Positions 33,644 to 42,244 are shown, counted from the stretch's first letter. The stretch is 64,000 bases of DNA from Paraburkholderia sp. (GCF_028283785.1 NZ_JAPWKB010000019.1:268001-332000), one strand, 5' to 3'. Made by a program: numbers and translations. Notes: generated by a model from the sequence alone, not told the origin.

Positions 33644-34210
33644 ATGCAGATGAAATGGACTCGTTTATCGCGGCCTTCGCGGCCCGGCTTCACGCTGGTC
33701 GAAACGTTGGTGGTGCTCGTGCTGCTCGCGATCATCGCCGTCATGGCAACGCCTTCGTTCGTCACGTGGCGCATCCGCGATCAGGTCGATGCGCGGGCGC
33801 GGGCATTAGCATCGACGCTGGTGTTCGCCCGCAGCGAAGCGCTCAAGCGCGGCGTGCGCGTGACCGTGTGCCGGGTGGACGCCGCGCGCCATTGTCTGGC
33901 GTCGGGACAGCCGTGCCGGCCGGGTGCAACGGACTGGTCGTGTGGTTGGGCCGTCACGGTCGAGCATGCGGGCCAGCCGTCGTTGCTGCATGCGCAGCCC
34001 GAACTTGTGTCGGTCAGCGTCGTCGGAACGCAGACCAGTCTGGTGTTTACGCCGCCGGCCGGACAGTTGATCGGCAGCTTTCGTAGCTTCGATTTCGCAC
34101 CGCGCGTGACGTCGAAAGCGACCCAAGGCGACGGCTGGCGTCGCTGTGTGCGAATCGCCGCGGGCGGACGCGCGCGCGTGGCCGATGGCGCGTGCGGGAC
34201 GTCGTCATGA
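33644..34210 (+). CDS. fimT: GspH/FimT-family minor pilin
   Basis: Encodes 188 residues. A class III prepilin leader with cleavage G15/F16 in PGFTLVETLVVLVLLAII gives Glu at mature +5 and a hydrophobic N-terminal helix. The GspH/FimT domain follows (LVFARSEALKRGVRVTVC near 64-81). It is the first of five head-to-tail genes for minor pilins that prime type IV pilus assembly. The stop overlaps the next start (ATGA). Confidence 0.9.
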   Translation: MQMKWTRLSRPSRPGFTLVETLVVLVLLAIIAVMATPSFVTWRIRDQVDARARALASTLVFARSEALKRGVRVTVCRVDAARHCLASGQPCRPGATDWSCGWAVTVEHAGQPSLLHAQPELVSVSVVGTQTSLVFTPPAGQLIGSFRSFDFAPRVTSKATQGDGWRRCVRIAAGGRARVADGACGTSS

Positions 34211-34734
34211 GCGCACGTTTTCATCAGCGCGCGACGCCCGCGCCGGTCGTGCCGATCACGCGGACAGCGAAGCCAGCACCACCAACGCGTTTATCCAGAC
34301 CGCCGCAGCCGGCACAGATCCCGCGCGCGATCAGCCTTCGCGGCGGCACCTTGATCGAAGTCCTGTTTGCGGTGGCGTTGATGGCGACGACTGCGCTCGG
34401 CCTGATTGCGGTCGAACTGTGGACCGCGCGCGAGGCCCGCGCCGCGTCGCTACGCGAGCGGGCACTGTTCGTCGCGGATGCGCTCGTGGAAATTTCGCGC
34501 GCACCGTCACGCGACGACGCGGCATACCGGTTGTGGGCGAGTCGCGCGTCGACGATGTTGCCGTCCGGCGAGGCCGCGCTCGACGCACGCGGTAGCGGGG
34601 CATCCGTGGCACGCGTGACGTGGGCGGTGTCACACAATTTGCCGCCCGGCGACGTGATCGACAAACCCGAATCGTGCGGCGACGTGTCGGTTCCGGCAGG
34701 TAGCGGCTGTGTCGCGCTGGCGTTCGTCCCATGA
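34207..34734 (+). CDS. pilV: Type IV pilus minor pilin PilV-like
   Basis: Encodes 175 residues. A prepilin site LRGGTLIEVLFAVALM has cleavage at G46/G47 and Glu at +5 (51). The leader of 46 residues is much longer than the usual 6-25 and is Pro-rich. The ATG at 34207 overlaps the fimT stop, and no better internal ATG is seen before the leader site. The remainder resembles PilV (ATTALGLIAVELWTARE). It overlaps pilW by four bases. Confidence 0.82.
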   Translation: MSARFHQRATPAPVVPITRTAKPAPPTRLSRPPQPAQIPRAISLRGGTLIEVLFAVALMATTALGLIAVELWTAREARAASLRERALFVADALVEISRAPSRDDAAYRLWASRASTMLPSGEAALDARGSGASVARVTWAVSHNLPPGDVIDKPESCGDVSVPAGSGCVALAFVP

Positions 34735-35606
34735 CCCCGCATCGTTTATCGCGCGGCGCGTCGACCCATATCGCGTCCCGGCTCGCGTCGAACAGCGGTC
34801 CCGAATTTCCGCGTCTGACGAGCGGCCACACGTTGATCGAACTGGCGATTGCGGTCGTGCTCGGGCTGCTCGTCACGGCGGGTGCGGTGTCGTTGTACCG
34901 CTCGCAGCGCGCCGCGTTCACGCGTGCCGCCGACGACGTGCAGATTCGCGAAGCCGGGCTCACCGCACTGACGCTGATCGGGCAGCAGATCCAGATGGCC
35001 GGTTTCGCTCCCGCCGACGCAACACCGGGCGCCACACCACCGACGCTGTCAGGTTGCACGGCAGCGCGTCCGTCGGGCGGTGACGAAAGTCTGTCGTGCG
35101 AGACGCTGGCAGGACGCTCGGACGGCATCGCGGTGCGCTATATCGGCGATACCGTGTCGACCTGGCCGTCCGCCACCGGCCAACCGACGGATTGCCTCGG
35201 GCAGATCGTCGGCGTCGGCAGCGCGGCGGCGGGCGCGCAGGGCGTGCTGATCGTCAACCGTTACTACGCCAAGCCAAGCGCATCGACCGGCGAGCCGGAG
35301 CTGTATTGCGAAGGCAATGGCAAGACGGGTTCGGCGCAACCGCTGGTCGAAGGCGTCGAACGTCTGCGGTTTCGTTACTGGATCGACGGCACGCCGGGCG
35401 CGCTCGACGCGTCGGCGGTGACGTCGTCACAGTGGGCCGATGTGGTCGCCGTCGATATGTGCGTGCTGGTGCGCGGCGCGCCGCAAGCCCGACGGGTTCG
35501 CTACGTCGATTGCGACGGCGTAAGCACGCTCGGCACGGACCTGCGCGCGCGGCAGACCTTCTGGCGCAGGGTTGCGGTGCGCAATCGCGAACGGAGCGCG
35601 TCGTGA
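34731..35606 (+). CDS. pilW: Type IV pilus minor pilin PilW-like
   Basis: Encodes 291 residues. The prepilin site is SGHTLIELAIAVVLGLLV with cleavage G32/H33 and Glu at +5 (37); His replaces the usual Phe at +1. The following SLYRSQRAAFTRAADDVQIR and LTLIGQQIQMAGF are typical PilW sequences. PilW joins PilV, PilX and FimT in the priming complex at the pilus tip. It overlaps both neighbours. Confidence 0.87.
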   Translation: MTPHRLSRGASTHIASRLASNSGPEFPRLTSGHTLIELAIAVVLGLLVTAGAVSLYRSQRAAFTRAADDVQIREAGLTALTLIGQQIQMAGFAPADATPGATPPTLSGCTAARPSGGDESLSCETLAGRSDGIAVRYIGDTVSTWPSATGQPTDCLGQIVGVGSAAAGAQGVLIVNRYYAKPSASTGEPELYCEGNGKTGSAQPLVEGVERLRFRYWIDGTPGALDASAVTSSQWADVVAVDMCVLVRGAPQARRVRYVDCDGVSTLGTDLRARQTFWRRVAVRNRERSAS

Positions 35607-36139
35607 GCTCGCGCGTCAGACCCGGCACGACCGGTGTACGTGCCCGAGGCGCTGCGCTGCCGATCGTGCTGCTGATCTCATCGATGATGCTGACCACGGC
35701 CGCCGCGTGGTTCGACACGTCGCTGGCGGCGGCGCGCGCGGCACGCAACATCGCCGGTCACGTGAGCGCGTTTCATGCCGCGGATTCGATGCTGCGCGTG
35801 TGCGCGCGTGCCGTGCTCAGCGGCGCTGCGACTGTCGTCGCCGGTACGCCGGGTGTCACGACGGAGCCGGTCGCGTGGAAGTCGTCCGCCACGTTCGATA
35901 GTCGCGCGGTCTCGTCGTTTGCGGCGTCGTCCGCGTCGTGGCCGGGAACGGCCAAGCCGCCGCAATGCGTCGCGGAAACGTGGCAGATCGCCGGGCGACC
36001 GTCGGTGCGTGGCTATCTTTTGACGGCGCGTGGCTACGGTCAATCGGAGGACATCCAGGCGTGGTTGCAGCTGCAACTGGCCGTCGATGGCGACCAGGTC
36101 GAACGGCACTGGCGGCGCATCGCGTCGCGGCCGTTCTAG
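35603..36139 (+). CDS. pilX: Type IV pilus assembly protein PilX-like
   Basis: Encodes 178 residues from a GTG at 35603 that overlaps the pilW stop (GTGA), which decides this start. The leader ends at G16 in RARGAALPIVLLISSMMLTTAAAW; there is no Glu at +5, as in PilX/GspK-type tip pilins. The rest is not strongly conserved. Position between pilW and a pilin gene supports the call. Confidence 0.78.
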   Translation: MSSRVRPGTTGVRARGAALPIVLLISSMMLTTAAAWFDTSLAAARAARNIAGHVSAFHAADSMLRVCARAVLSGAATVVAGTPGVTTEPVAWKSSATFDSRAVSSFAASSASWPGTAKPPQCVAETWQIAGRPSVRGYLLTARGYGQSEDIQAWLQLQLAVDGDQVERHWRRIASRPF

Positions 36140-36652
36140 ATGGAGACGATGGAAATGACGATGAAGAAGATGAAGAATGGAACGGAAACCGCGTATGCCG
36201 ACGCGTTCACGCTGATCGAACTGGTGATCGCGCTGGCGATTGCCGCGATCCTTGCGGCGTTCGCGGTGCCGTCGTATCGCACGCATGTCGTGCACACGCA
36301 TCGGGTCGATGCGGCGACGGCGTTGTATCGCGCGGCGCAGTTCGTCGAAGCCGACACGTCGGCGGGCGTGAGCGCAACGCAGGGCGGCGCTTCGCAAAAC
36401 GGCGGCGTGCCGGTGTTGCCCGTTGGTGTGGATCAGGCGCCGTCGTTCGGGGCGGCGATTTATCGGCTGAGCATCCTGCCCGCCGATCAAACCAACGGTG
36501 GCTATGCGGTCGAGGCGCGTCCGTCGGAAACCGGCCCGATGCGCGACGATGCGTGCGGCGTTTTCATCCTCGACGCGACGGGTCTGCGCACCAATCGCGG
36601 CCCCGACGGCAATGCCGCAGCCGACAACATGAACTGCTGGAACGCTAAATGA
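36140..36652 (+). CDS. pilE: Type IV minor pilin (PilE-like)
   Basis: Encodes up to 170 residues. The prepilin helix is FTLIELVIALAIAAILAAFA with Glu at +5, and conserved PSYRTHVVHTHRVDAATAL follows. The residue before the cleavage site is Ala22 (DAFTLIE) rather than the near-invariant Gly. The first 11 codons contain five ATGs; the ATG at 36161, preceded by GGAA, gives a more usual leader and may be the real start. Two cysteines in the C-terminal third (CGVF and NCWN) could form the pilin disulphide. It directly follows pilX. Confidence 0.82.
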   Translation: METMEMTMKKMKNGTETAYADAFTLIELVIALAIAAILAAFAVPSYRTHVVHTHRVDAATALYRAAQFVEADTSAGVSATQGGASQNGGVPVLPVGVDQAPSFGAAIYRLSILPADQTNGGYAVEARPSETGPMRDDACGVFILDATGLRTNRGPDGNAAADNMNCWNAK

Positions 36653-36756
36653 CGATGCAGCGAATGCGGCGGGAGTTGCGCGAACCTTCGCAGAAACCGT
36701 ACACCGCACGTCGCACGACGAAAGGCGCGGTTATCGCGCCATCCGGAAATCCGCGC

Positions 36757-37206
36757 TCAACGATCCGCTGCGGGCGGTTTGGACCTGGCTTCGTCGCGGA
36801 CCTGTTTGTAGATCCGGTAGCCTTCCCATGCCGCCAGCGCGAGGCTGCCCCACTTGAGCGCGGGCTTCGCGCCTGCGGCGACGGTCGAGCGCAGCGGCTT
36901 GGCGAGCGCCATCGACGCCAGCGAACTGATCAACGGATATTCCTTCAGCAGCGCACCGAAGCCGGCCATGCTGCCCGATTTGGTGCCCATTCGTGCACCG
37001 GCAAAACCCGGCACGAGGAATTTGAGCCAGCTGAAATGCGTGACGGCTTCGCGCAGTTCGACGGTGGCCTGGGCGAGTTCCATGCGCTCCACATCGGCCC
37101 GCACGAGCAGCAGTTCCTTGCGCAGCGCACGCATATGCGGCGCGCTCAGGTCCTTCGGCGCATGGCGTCTGGTGCGGTAGGCATTGTCCGGATAAGGGTT
37201 GCTCAT
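36757..37206 (-). CDS. DUF3318-like protein, function unknown
   Basis: Encodes 149 residues. The first half is helical and basic (ALRKELLLVRADVERMELAQ); the second half has short hydrophobic stretches (ISSLASMALA, WGSLALAAW) suggesting membrane association. I recognise it tentatively as DUF3318, commonly found beside YqjE-like and DUF883 genes. It is the last of three minus-strand genes with that makeup. No enzymatic motif is seen. Confidence 0.7.
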   Translation of the reverse strand: MSNPYPDNAYRTRRHAPKDLSAPHMRALRKELLLVRADVERMELAQATVELREAVTHFSWLKFLVPGFAGARMGTKSGSMAGFGALLKEYPLISSLASMALAKPLRSTVAAGAKPALKWGSLALAAWEGYRIYKQVRDEARSKPPAADR

Positions 37207-37305
37207 GGCAGAGGGGCGGTGAGTAGTGACTGGAAAGGGATCGGCGATATGACCACGACGAAAGCATCGAAACCGTATCGGGCGGCGCGAGCCGCCCTAA
37301 CGTGA

Positions 37306-37689
37306 TTACTTTCGAAACAGATCGCGGTCTTTGTCGAATTCCGCCAGCGTCGCTTCGAAGACAAACGGCGCGTGACGGATGCCGTTGCGCGCTTTCATCG
37401 CGCAGACCACTGCGGCGATCGCGTAGACGCCGGTGATGCCCGCCAGCGACTGCCAGCGGTAAGTGTCCCAAAACGCAATGGCGACCAAGGCGGTCAGCGC
37501 GATCAACGCCATCGTTGCGAGCATCATGGCCGCCAGGCCGAGGAACAGCACGCTCAGCAGGCGTGTCTTTTCTTCAGCGAGTTCGATCCCAACCAGTTCG
37601 AGCCGGGTTTGCAGAATCGAAAAAACGGAACCGAGGATGCGGCGCAATGGGCCGTGATCTCCGCGCTGCGATTGTGTATCGATCGTCAT
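37306..37689 (-). CDS. YqjE-like / phage holin-superfamily membrane protein
   Basis: Encodes 127 residues. An amphipathic N-terminal region (LQTRLELVGIELAEEKTRLL, about 26-45) precedes two transmembrane helices (about 46-72 and 80-97). This is the layout of YqjE/holin-X family proteins, which in E. coli lie in yqjD-yqjE-yqjK. Despite the family name there is no phage context here. It is 99 bases upstream of the DUF3318-like gene in the same transcript direction. Confidence 0.82.
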   Translation of the reverse strand: MTIDTQSQRGDHGPLRRILGSVFSILQTRLELVGIELAEEKTRLLSVLFLGLAAMMLATMALIALTALVAIAFWDTYRWQSLAGITGVYAIAAVVCAMKARNGIRHAPFVFEATLAEFDKDRDLFRK

Positions 37690-37844
37690 GGCTTATGTGC
37701 GGTGCGCGTGGAGGTACGCTGAACGCGGCGCCCGGCGAAGGGTGCCGGACGGTTCGTTCAGCGACAAGCCGGAAGCGGCTCCGGCAGCGACGCCACGTAT
37801 GCGCCGGCGAGCGCCCGCAGGCGCTGCGACGCGTACCGGCGTGC

Positions 37845-38147
37845 TTACTTGCGGTTGATCAGCAAGCCGACCAGCACGCCGATACCGGCCGCGATGCCGA
37901 TCGACGACCACGGATGTTCATGCACGTAGTCGTCCGTGGCACGAGCGGCTTTCTTGCCTTTCTCGACGACCACGACCTGCACGTCCGCCGCCTTTTCCTT
38001 GGCCTGTTTGAGCCGGGACAGCGCGGTTTCGCGCAGCTCGGAAGCGCGCTCGCCGGTGGCGCTCGCGGCCTGTTTCAGCAGGTCTTCCGCGTCCGAGAGG
38101 ACGGTTTTGATATCGGACATCAATCTCTCCTTGTTGACTTCTGACAT
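37845..38147 (-). CDS. DUF883 (ElaB/YqjD-type) ribosome-associated membrane-anchored protein
   Basis: Encodes 100 residues. A long helix (about 5-75) rich in Ala, Glu, Lys and Asp leads to VHEHPWSSIGIAAGIGVLVGLLINRK, the diagnostic C-terminal anchor with one transmembrane segment. ElaB/YqjD proteins tether stationary-phase ribosomes to the inner membrane and are stress-induced. The ATG at 38147 fits family length. It heads a three-gene operon with the YqjE-like and DUF3318-like genes. Confidence 0.9.
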   Translation of the reverse strand: MSEVNKERLMSDIKTVLSDAEDLLKQAASATGERASELRETALSRLKQAKEKAADVQVVVVEKGKKAARATDDYVHEHPWSSIGIAAGIGVLVGLLINRK

Positions 38148-38487
38148 TGACTGCTCCCTTCGTGTCACGCCACGCATGAATCGTAGCTAAAGAAACCGCC
38201 GCTGGCGAGGACAGTACGCCTCGTGCAACAGAACGCACGAAACGTTCCTGCAATGGCGGCTCCGTTTGCTTCACGCTAATGATGCATCACGTGGGCAGAT
38301 GATCTCGCACTTGATTGAGTTGATCTGTCCCGCAAAGTTTCCCTCATCGCGCCCGAAATTACAAAAATTCATAAAGTTCTAACGGGATAATGGTTCATTG
38401 TGACTTGGTGTTCCCGTATGCTTTCAATCTCGCGGACCCACAGGCTTGCCTGAACGGGGTGGTTCGAACATTTCACGGAGCTGCATC
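38148..38487. other. Divergent intergenic region before the peroxiredoxin gene
   Basis: About 340 bases between the DUF883 gene and the peroxiredoxin gene. The part 38350-38430 is AT-rich for this genome and likely holds promoters for both, but I could not pick a -35/-10 pair with good spacing. No gene or repeat is seen. Confidence 0.5.
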
Positions 38488-39129
38488 ATGAGTCTACGTC
38501 TGGGCGATATCGCGCCGGATTTCGAACAGGATTCGAGCATTGGCCGTATCAAGTTCCACGAATGGCTCGGCAATAGCTGGGGCGTGCTGTTTTCGCATCC
38601 GGCCGACTTCACGCCGGTCTGCACCACCGAACTCGGCCTGACCGCGAAGCTGGCGGGCGAGTTCGAAAAGCGTAACGTCAAGACGATCGCGCTGTCGGTG
38701 GATAGCGCCGAGTCGCATGGCGAGTGGATCAAGGACATCAACGAAACGCAAGCCGCGAGCGTCGGTTTTCCGATTCTGGCCGACGGCGACCGCAAGGTGT
38801 CGGAGTTGTACGACATGATTCACCCGAACGCGAATGCCACGCTGACCGTGCGCTCGCTGTTCGTGATCGATCCGAAAAAGACGGTGCGCCTGATCATCAC
38901 GTATCCGGCCAGCACCGGCCGCAATTTCGACGAAGTGCTGCGCGTGATCGACTCGCTGCAACTGACCGACAGTCACTCGGTGGCGACGCCGGGCAACTGG
39001 AAGCAGGGCGATGACGTCGTGATCGTGCCGTCGCTGAAAGACGAAGAAGTGATCAAGCAGAAATTCCCGAAGGGCTATAAGGCGCTGCGTCCGTATCTGC
39101 GCATGACGCCGCAGCCGGACCTGAAATAA
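38488..39129 (+). CDS. 1-Cys peroxiredoxin (Prx6 family)
   Basis: Encodes 213 residues. The peroxidatic cysteine lies in HPADFTPVCTTELG near residues 35-48. The C-terminal extension (ending YLRMTPQPDLK) and the RSLFVIDPKKTVRLI segment match the Prx6/1-Cys group; no resolving Cys of the 2-Cys type is seen. It reduces hydrogen and organic peroxides in the cytosol. The ATG at 38488 starts MSLRLGDIAPDF, the usual N-terminus. A strong terminator follows. Confidence 0.94.
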   Translation: MSLRLGDIAPDFEQDSSIGRIKFHEWLGNSWGVLFSHPADFTPVCTTELGLTAKLAGEFEKRNVKTIALSVDSAESHGEWIKDINETQAASVGFPILADGDRKVSELYDMIHPNANATLTVRSLFVIDPKKTVRLIITYPASTGRNFDEVLRVIDSLQLTDSHSVATPGNWKQGDDVVIVPSLKDEEVIKQKFPKGYKALRPYLRMTPQPDLK

Positions 39130-39172
39130 GCGGCAACGCAAGCGAGCAACAACGCAACGCGTGAACCAAAGC

Positions 39173-39207
39173 AAAAAAGGCCGACCGGGCAACCGGTCGG
39201 CCTTTTT
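39173..39207. terminator. Bidirectional terminator between peroxiredoxin and glutaryl-CoA dehydrogenase genes
   Basis: Six A, GGCCGACCGG (39179-39188), loop GCAA, CCGGTCGGCC (39193-39202), five T. A perfect 10-bp stem shared by converging genes. Confidence 0.92.
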
Positions 39208-39247
39208 ATTTCCGTTCACGCATCCTTAGCTGACTTCCATCGCTGAC

Positions 39248-40438
39248 TCAGAAGAACGCCTGAATCCCCGTTTGCGCGCGTCCGAGAATCAGCGCGTGAA
39301 TGTCGTGCGTGCCTTCGTACGTGTTCACGACTTCGAGATTCACCAGGTGTCGCGCGACGCCGAACTCGTCCGAAATGCCGTTGCCGCCGAGCATGTCACG
39401 GGCAAGCCGTGCGACGTCGAGCGCCTTGCCGCACGAGTTGCGCTTCATGATCGATGTGATCTCGACAGCGGCCGTGCCTTCGTCTTTCATCCGACCGAGC
39501 CGCAACACGCCTTGCAGGCCGAGCGTGATTTCGGTCTGCATGTCGGCGAGTTTTTTCTGGATCAACTGGTTCGCGGCGAGCGGCCGGCCGAACTGTGTAC
39601 GGTCGAGCGTGTACTGACGCGCGGTGTGCCAGCACGCTTCGGCGGCGCCGAGCGCGCCCCACGCGATGCCGTAGCGCGCCGAATTCAGACACGTGAACGG
39701 TCCGCGCAGACCGCGCACTTCCGGAAACATGTTTTCTTCCGGCACGAACACCTCGTCGAGCACGATCTCGCCGGTGATCGACGCGCGCAGACCGACCTTG
39801 CTGTGGATCGTCGGCGCGCTCAAACCCTTCCAGCCTTTTTCGAGCACGAAGCCGCGGATTTCGTCCTTGCCGTCGCGTTCGAGTTTCGCCCACACGACGA
39901 ACACGTCGGCGATCGGCGAATTGGTGATCCACATCTTCGCGCCCGACAGCGAATAGCCGCCGTCCACTTTCTTCGCGCGCGTGACCATGCTGCCCGGATC
40001 GGAGCCGTGGTTCGGCTCGGTCAGCCCGAAGCAGCCGATCCATTCGCCCGTCGCGAGCTTGGGCAGGTACTTCGCCTTTTGCGCGTCGGAGCCGAATTCG
40101 TAGATCGGCACCATCACCAGCGACGACTGCACCGACATCATCGACCGGTAGCCGGAATCGACGCGTTCCACTTCGCGCGCGATCAGGCCGTAGCTCACGT
40201 AGTTCAAACCCGGACCGCCGTATTGCTCAGGAATGGTCGGGCCGAGCAGACCGAGTTCGCCCATTTCACGAAAGATTTCGATGTCGGTTTTTTCGTGGCG
40301 GAAGGCTTCGGTGACGCGCGGCGCAAGTTTGTCCTGCGCGTAGGCGCGCGCGGCGTCGCGCACCATCCGTTCGTCTTCTTCGAGCTGCTGATCGAGCAAC
40401 AGCGGATCTTCCCAGTGAAACTGCGCGGCGTCGGCCAT
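39248..40438 (-). CDS. gcdH: Glutaryl-CoA dehydrogenase
   Basis: Encodes 396 residues of the acyl-CoA dehydrogenase fold. Matching strings are FHWEDPLLLDQQL at the N-terminus, GCFGLTEPNHGSDPGSM near 136-152, WITNSPIADVFVVWAK near 170-185, and the catalytic-Glu region NTYEGTHDIHALILGRA near 372-388, which is the GcdH-specific form. The enzyme oxidises and decarboxylates glutaryl-CoA to crotonyl-CoA in lysine and tryptophan breakdown. It diverges from an IclR-type gene across a 140-base region with operator-like palindromes. Confidence 0.95.
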   Translation of the reverse strand: MADAAQFHWEDPLLLDQQLEEDERMVRDAARAYAQDKLAPRVTEAFRHEKTDIEIFREMGELGLLGPTIPEQYGGPGLNYVSYGLIAREVERVDSGYRSMMSVQSSLVMVPIYEFGSDAQKAKYLPKLATGEWIGCFGLTEPNHGSDPGSMVTRAKKVDGGYSLSGAKMWITNSPIADVFVVWAKLERDGKDEIRGFVLEKGWKGLSAPTIHSKVGLRASITGEIVLDEVFVPEENMFPEVRGLRGPFTCLNSARYGIAWGALGAAEACWHTARQYTLDRTQFGRPLAANQLIQKKLADMQTEITLGLQGVLRLGRMKDEGTAAVEITSIMKRNSCGKALDVARLARDMLGGNGISDEFGVARHLVNLEVVNTYEGTHDIHALILGRAQTGIQAFF

Positions 40439-40517
40439 GATGCGTATCTCCTGATTTTTCGTCCTTCGCGACCTGACGCAAAGGCGTGAATCCGTAACGG
40501 ATGACGAGACTCGGTGC

Positions 40518-40546
40518 TTGACTCAAGTTCCGCTATGCGAAACAAT
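40518..40546 (+). promoter_or_regulatory. Promoter of the IclR gene with embedded palindrome
   Basis: TTGACT (40518-40523), 17 bases, AACAAT (40541-40546). The near-palindrome TTCCGC-TAT-GCGAAA (40528-40542) lies in the spacer and is a likely operator. ACTCAAG (40521-40527) and CTTGAGT (40562-40568) form a second inverted pair around it. Regulation of both divergent genes by the IclR protein is an inference. Confidence 0.6.
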
Positions 40547-40578
40547 GTTTTGAAAATCAGCCTTGAGTGTAGCATTCG

Positions 40579-41376
40579 ATGACAACCGCCTCCAACTCCA
40601 CCGAAGCCATCGACGAACGCAAATTCGTCGTTGCGCTGGCTCGCGGACTCGACTTGCTGCGCGCATTCCGGCCGGGCGAAACGATGCTCGGCAATCGGGA
40701 TTTCGTCGAGCGCACGGGTTTGCCGAAGGCGACCGTCAATCGGCTTGCGTACACGTTGACGGTGCTCGGCTATCTGCGGCTCGATGCGACGCTCGGCAAA
40801 TATGCGCTCGACGCCGGCGTGTTGTCGCTCGGTTTTTCGCTGCTCGCGGGCACCGACACGCTCGAACTCGCTCGCCCGCATATGCGCAATTTCGCGCGTG
40901 AAGTGGGCGCGGCGGTGTCGCTCGGCTGTCGCGACGGGCTGGACATGATCTATCTGGAGACGATCCGCAGCGAGACCGCGTTGACCCTGGGTCTCGCGTC
41001 GGGTTCGCGCCTGTCGATGCTGACGAGTTCGATGGGCCGCGCGTATCTCGCGGTGCAGACGCCGGAGGTTCGCGACGCGTTGCTGGCCGATCTGAAGAAG
41101 GCGGCGAACAGGGAAAAGACCAAGGGCGGCGCGCGCCTCGTCGACGAAGCGCAGCGGGAGATCGACGGGTTTGGGCGCGAGCGGTGCTGCTTTTCGTTTC
41201 GTGCGTGGCACGACGATGTGAACGCAGTTGCCGTGCCGTTTCGGGAGCCGCGCGAAGGGCGGTGGCTGGTGTTGAGTTGCAGCGGCCCGGCGTCGTCGAT
41301 GGGCGAAGCGGTGTTTCGCGAAAGCGTTGCGCCCCGGCTGAAAGCGTTGGCCCGCAGACTCGGCGACACCGGCTGA
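40579..41376 (+). CDS. IclR-family transcriptional regulator
   Basis: Encodes 265 residues. N-terminal winged helix (about 15-75): FVVALARGLDLLRAF, with recognition helix LPKATVNRLAYTLTVLGYL. The C-terminal effector domain has EVGAAVSLGCRDGLDMIYLE and FRAWHDDVNAVAVPFREP, as in PcaR/PobR-type aromatic-catabolism regulators. The gene diverges from gcdH, so it may control glutaryl-CoA breakdown; hmgA-fahA nearby is another possible target. The effector is unknown. Confidence 0.92.
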   Translation: MTTASNSTEAIDERKFVVALARGLDLLRAFRPGETMLGNRDFVERTGLPKATVNRLAYTLTVLGYLRLDATLGKYALDAGVLSLGFSLLAGTDTLELARPHMRNFAREVGAAVSLGCRDGLDMIYLETIRSETALTLGLASGSRLSMLTSSMGRAYLAVQTPEVRDALLADLKKAANREKTKGGARLVDEAQREIDGFGRERCCFSFRAWHDDVNAVAVPFREPREGRWLVLSCSGPASSMGEAVFRESVAPRLKALARRLGDTG

Positions 41377-41413
41377 TCCAACTGATCCGTTCGAGCCGGC
41401 CAGCCGCGCTAGT

Positions 41414-42244
41414 TCAAACCGCGCGGCCCTGAGGCTTCGTCACCGCAAACACCGGCCCTTGCACGAAGCGCACATCGTATTGCTGCAACAGGTCGAACTG
41501 CGCTTCGTCCAGCACGCGGCTGAAAATCAGCGGAATCCGCAAGCGGTTCGCATAACCGACCAGCGGCTTCACCATGCCGTCGCGCAACGCGGCCGGCGCA
41601 TCCATCTTGATGAAATCGAGCCGCGCCATATCCGACACCGACATGATCTGGCCGGCGTTGGGCAGATTGCCCGCGACCTTGAACCCGTATCGCTGATAAC
41701 TCTTGGTCAGATAACCGAGAAAGGTCCGGTGCGCGACCGCCGCCGCCGGCAACTCGATCACGACCCGCGCCGGATTCAGACCGAACGACATCAGCACCGC
41801 GGAAAAATGCCGTCCGTGGTCGTACTTCACGCTTTTCAGCAAGCGTTCGTGGACCCGCAGAAACAGCAAGCCGTGACGCTGCGCGCCGAAGAAGTTGATC
41901 GCGTGCATCGCGCGCGACATCCGGTCGAGCGCGACCAGTTCCTGATCGTCGTCGATCCGGTCGAAGGGATCGAACGCGTCCGGCGACGCGCCGTCGATGC
42001 GCAACGTCAACGCCTGAATGCCCAGCTCGTCGCCGAAGCGCTCGACATTCTCCGGATCCGCCGACAGCGACTGCGCCAGCGCATGCACGCTGATGTCGAA
42101 GATCGGCTCGTACGCGCTGCCCAACTCGATGTCGGCCAGATGCGCGATGGCTTGCGCGCCGTCCACGGACAGCGCCAGATGCTCGCGGAGAAACGGGTGG
42201 CTGGCGGCGCGCGTGACGAGGTCGGGGATGCTGAGCGGAATCAT
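41414..42244 (-). CDS. EAL-domain protein with a degenerate active site
   Basis: Encodes 276 residues. The EAL fold is recognisable: AYEPIFDISVHAL near 45-57, LLFLRVHERLLKSV, ARVVIELPAAAVAHRTFLGYL and LDFIKMDAPA. However, the signature EAL reads QAL at 77-79, and ELPAAAV replaces ELTE, so metal-binding acidic residues needed for c-di-GMP hydrolysis are missing. The protein is probably a binding or signalling module rather than a phosphodiesterase. The ATG at 42244 begins IPLSIPDLVTRAAS; 52 further upstream codons look non-coding and run into the hmgA promoter region. It diverges from hmgA. Confidence 0.82.
   Translation of the reverse strand: MIPLSIPDLVTRAASHPFLREHLALSVDGAQAIAHLADIELGSAYEPIFDISVHALAQSLSADPENVERFGDELGIQALTLRIDGASPDAFDPFDRIDDDQELVALDRMSRAMHAINFFGAQRHGLLFLRVHERLLKSVKYDHGRHFSAVLMSFGLNPARVVIELPAAAVAHRTFLGYLTKSYQRYGFKVAGNLPNAGQIMSVSDMARLDFIKMDAPAALRDGMVKPLVGYANRLRIPLIFSRVLDEAQFDLLQQYDVRFVQGPVFAVTKPQGRAV

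Noticed and set aside
37306..37689. Prophage remnant because of the holin-family label
   Set aside because: The protein is YqjE-like, lies with DUF883 and DUF3318-like genes, and no other phage gene is present.
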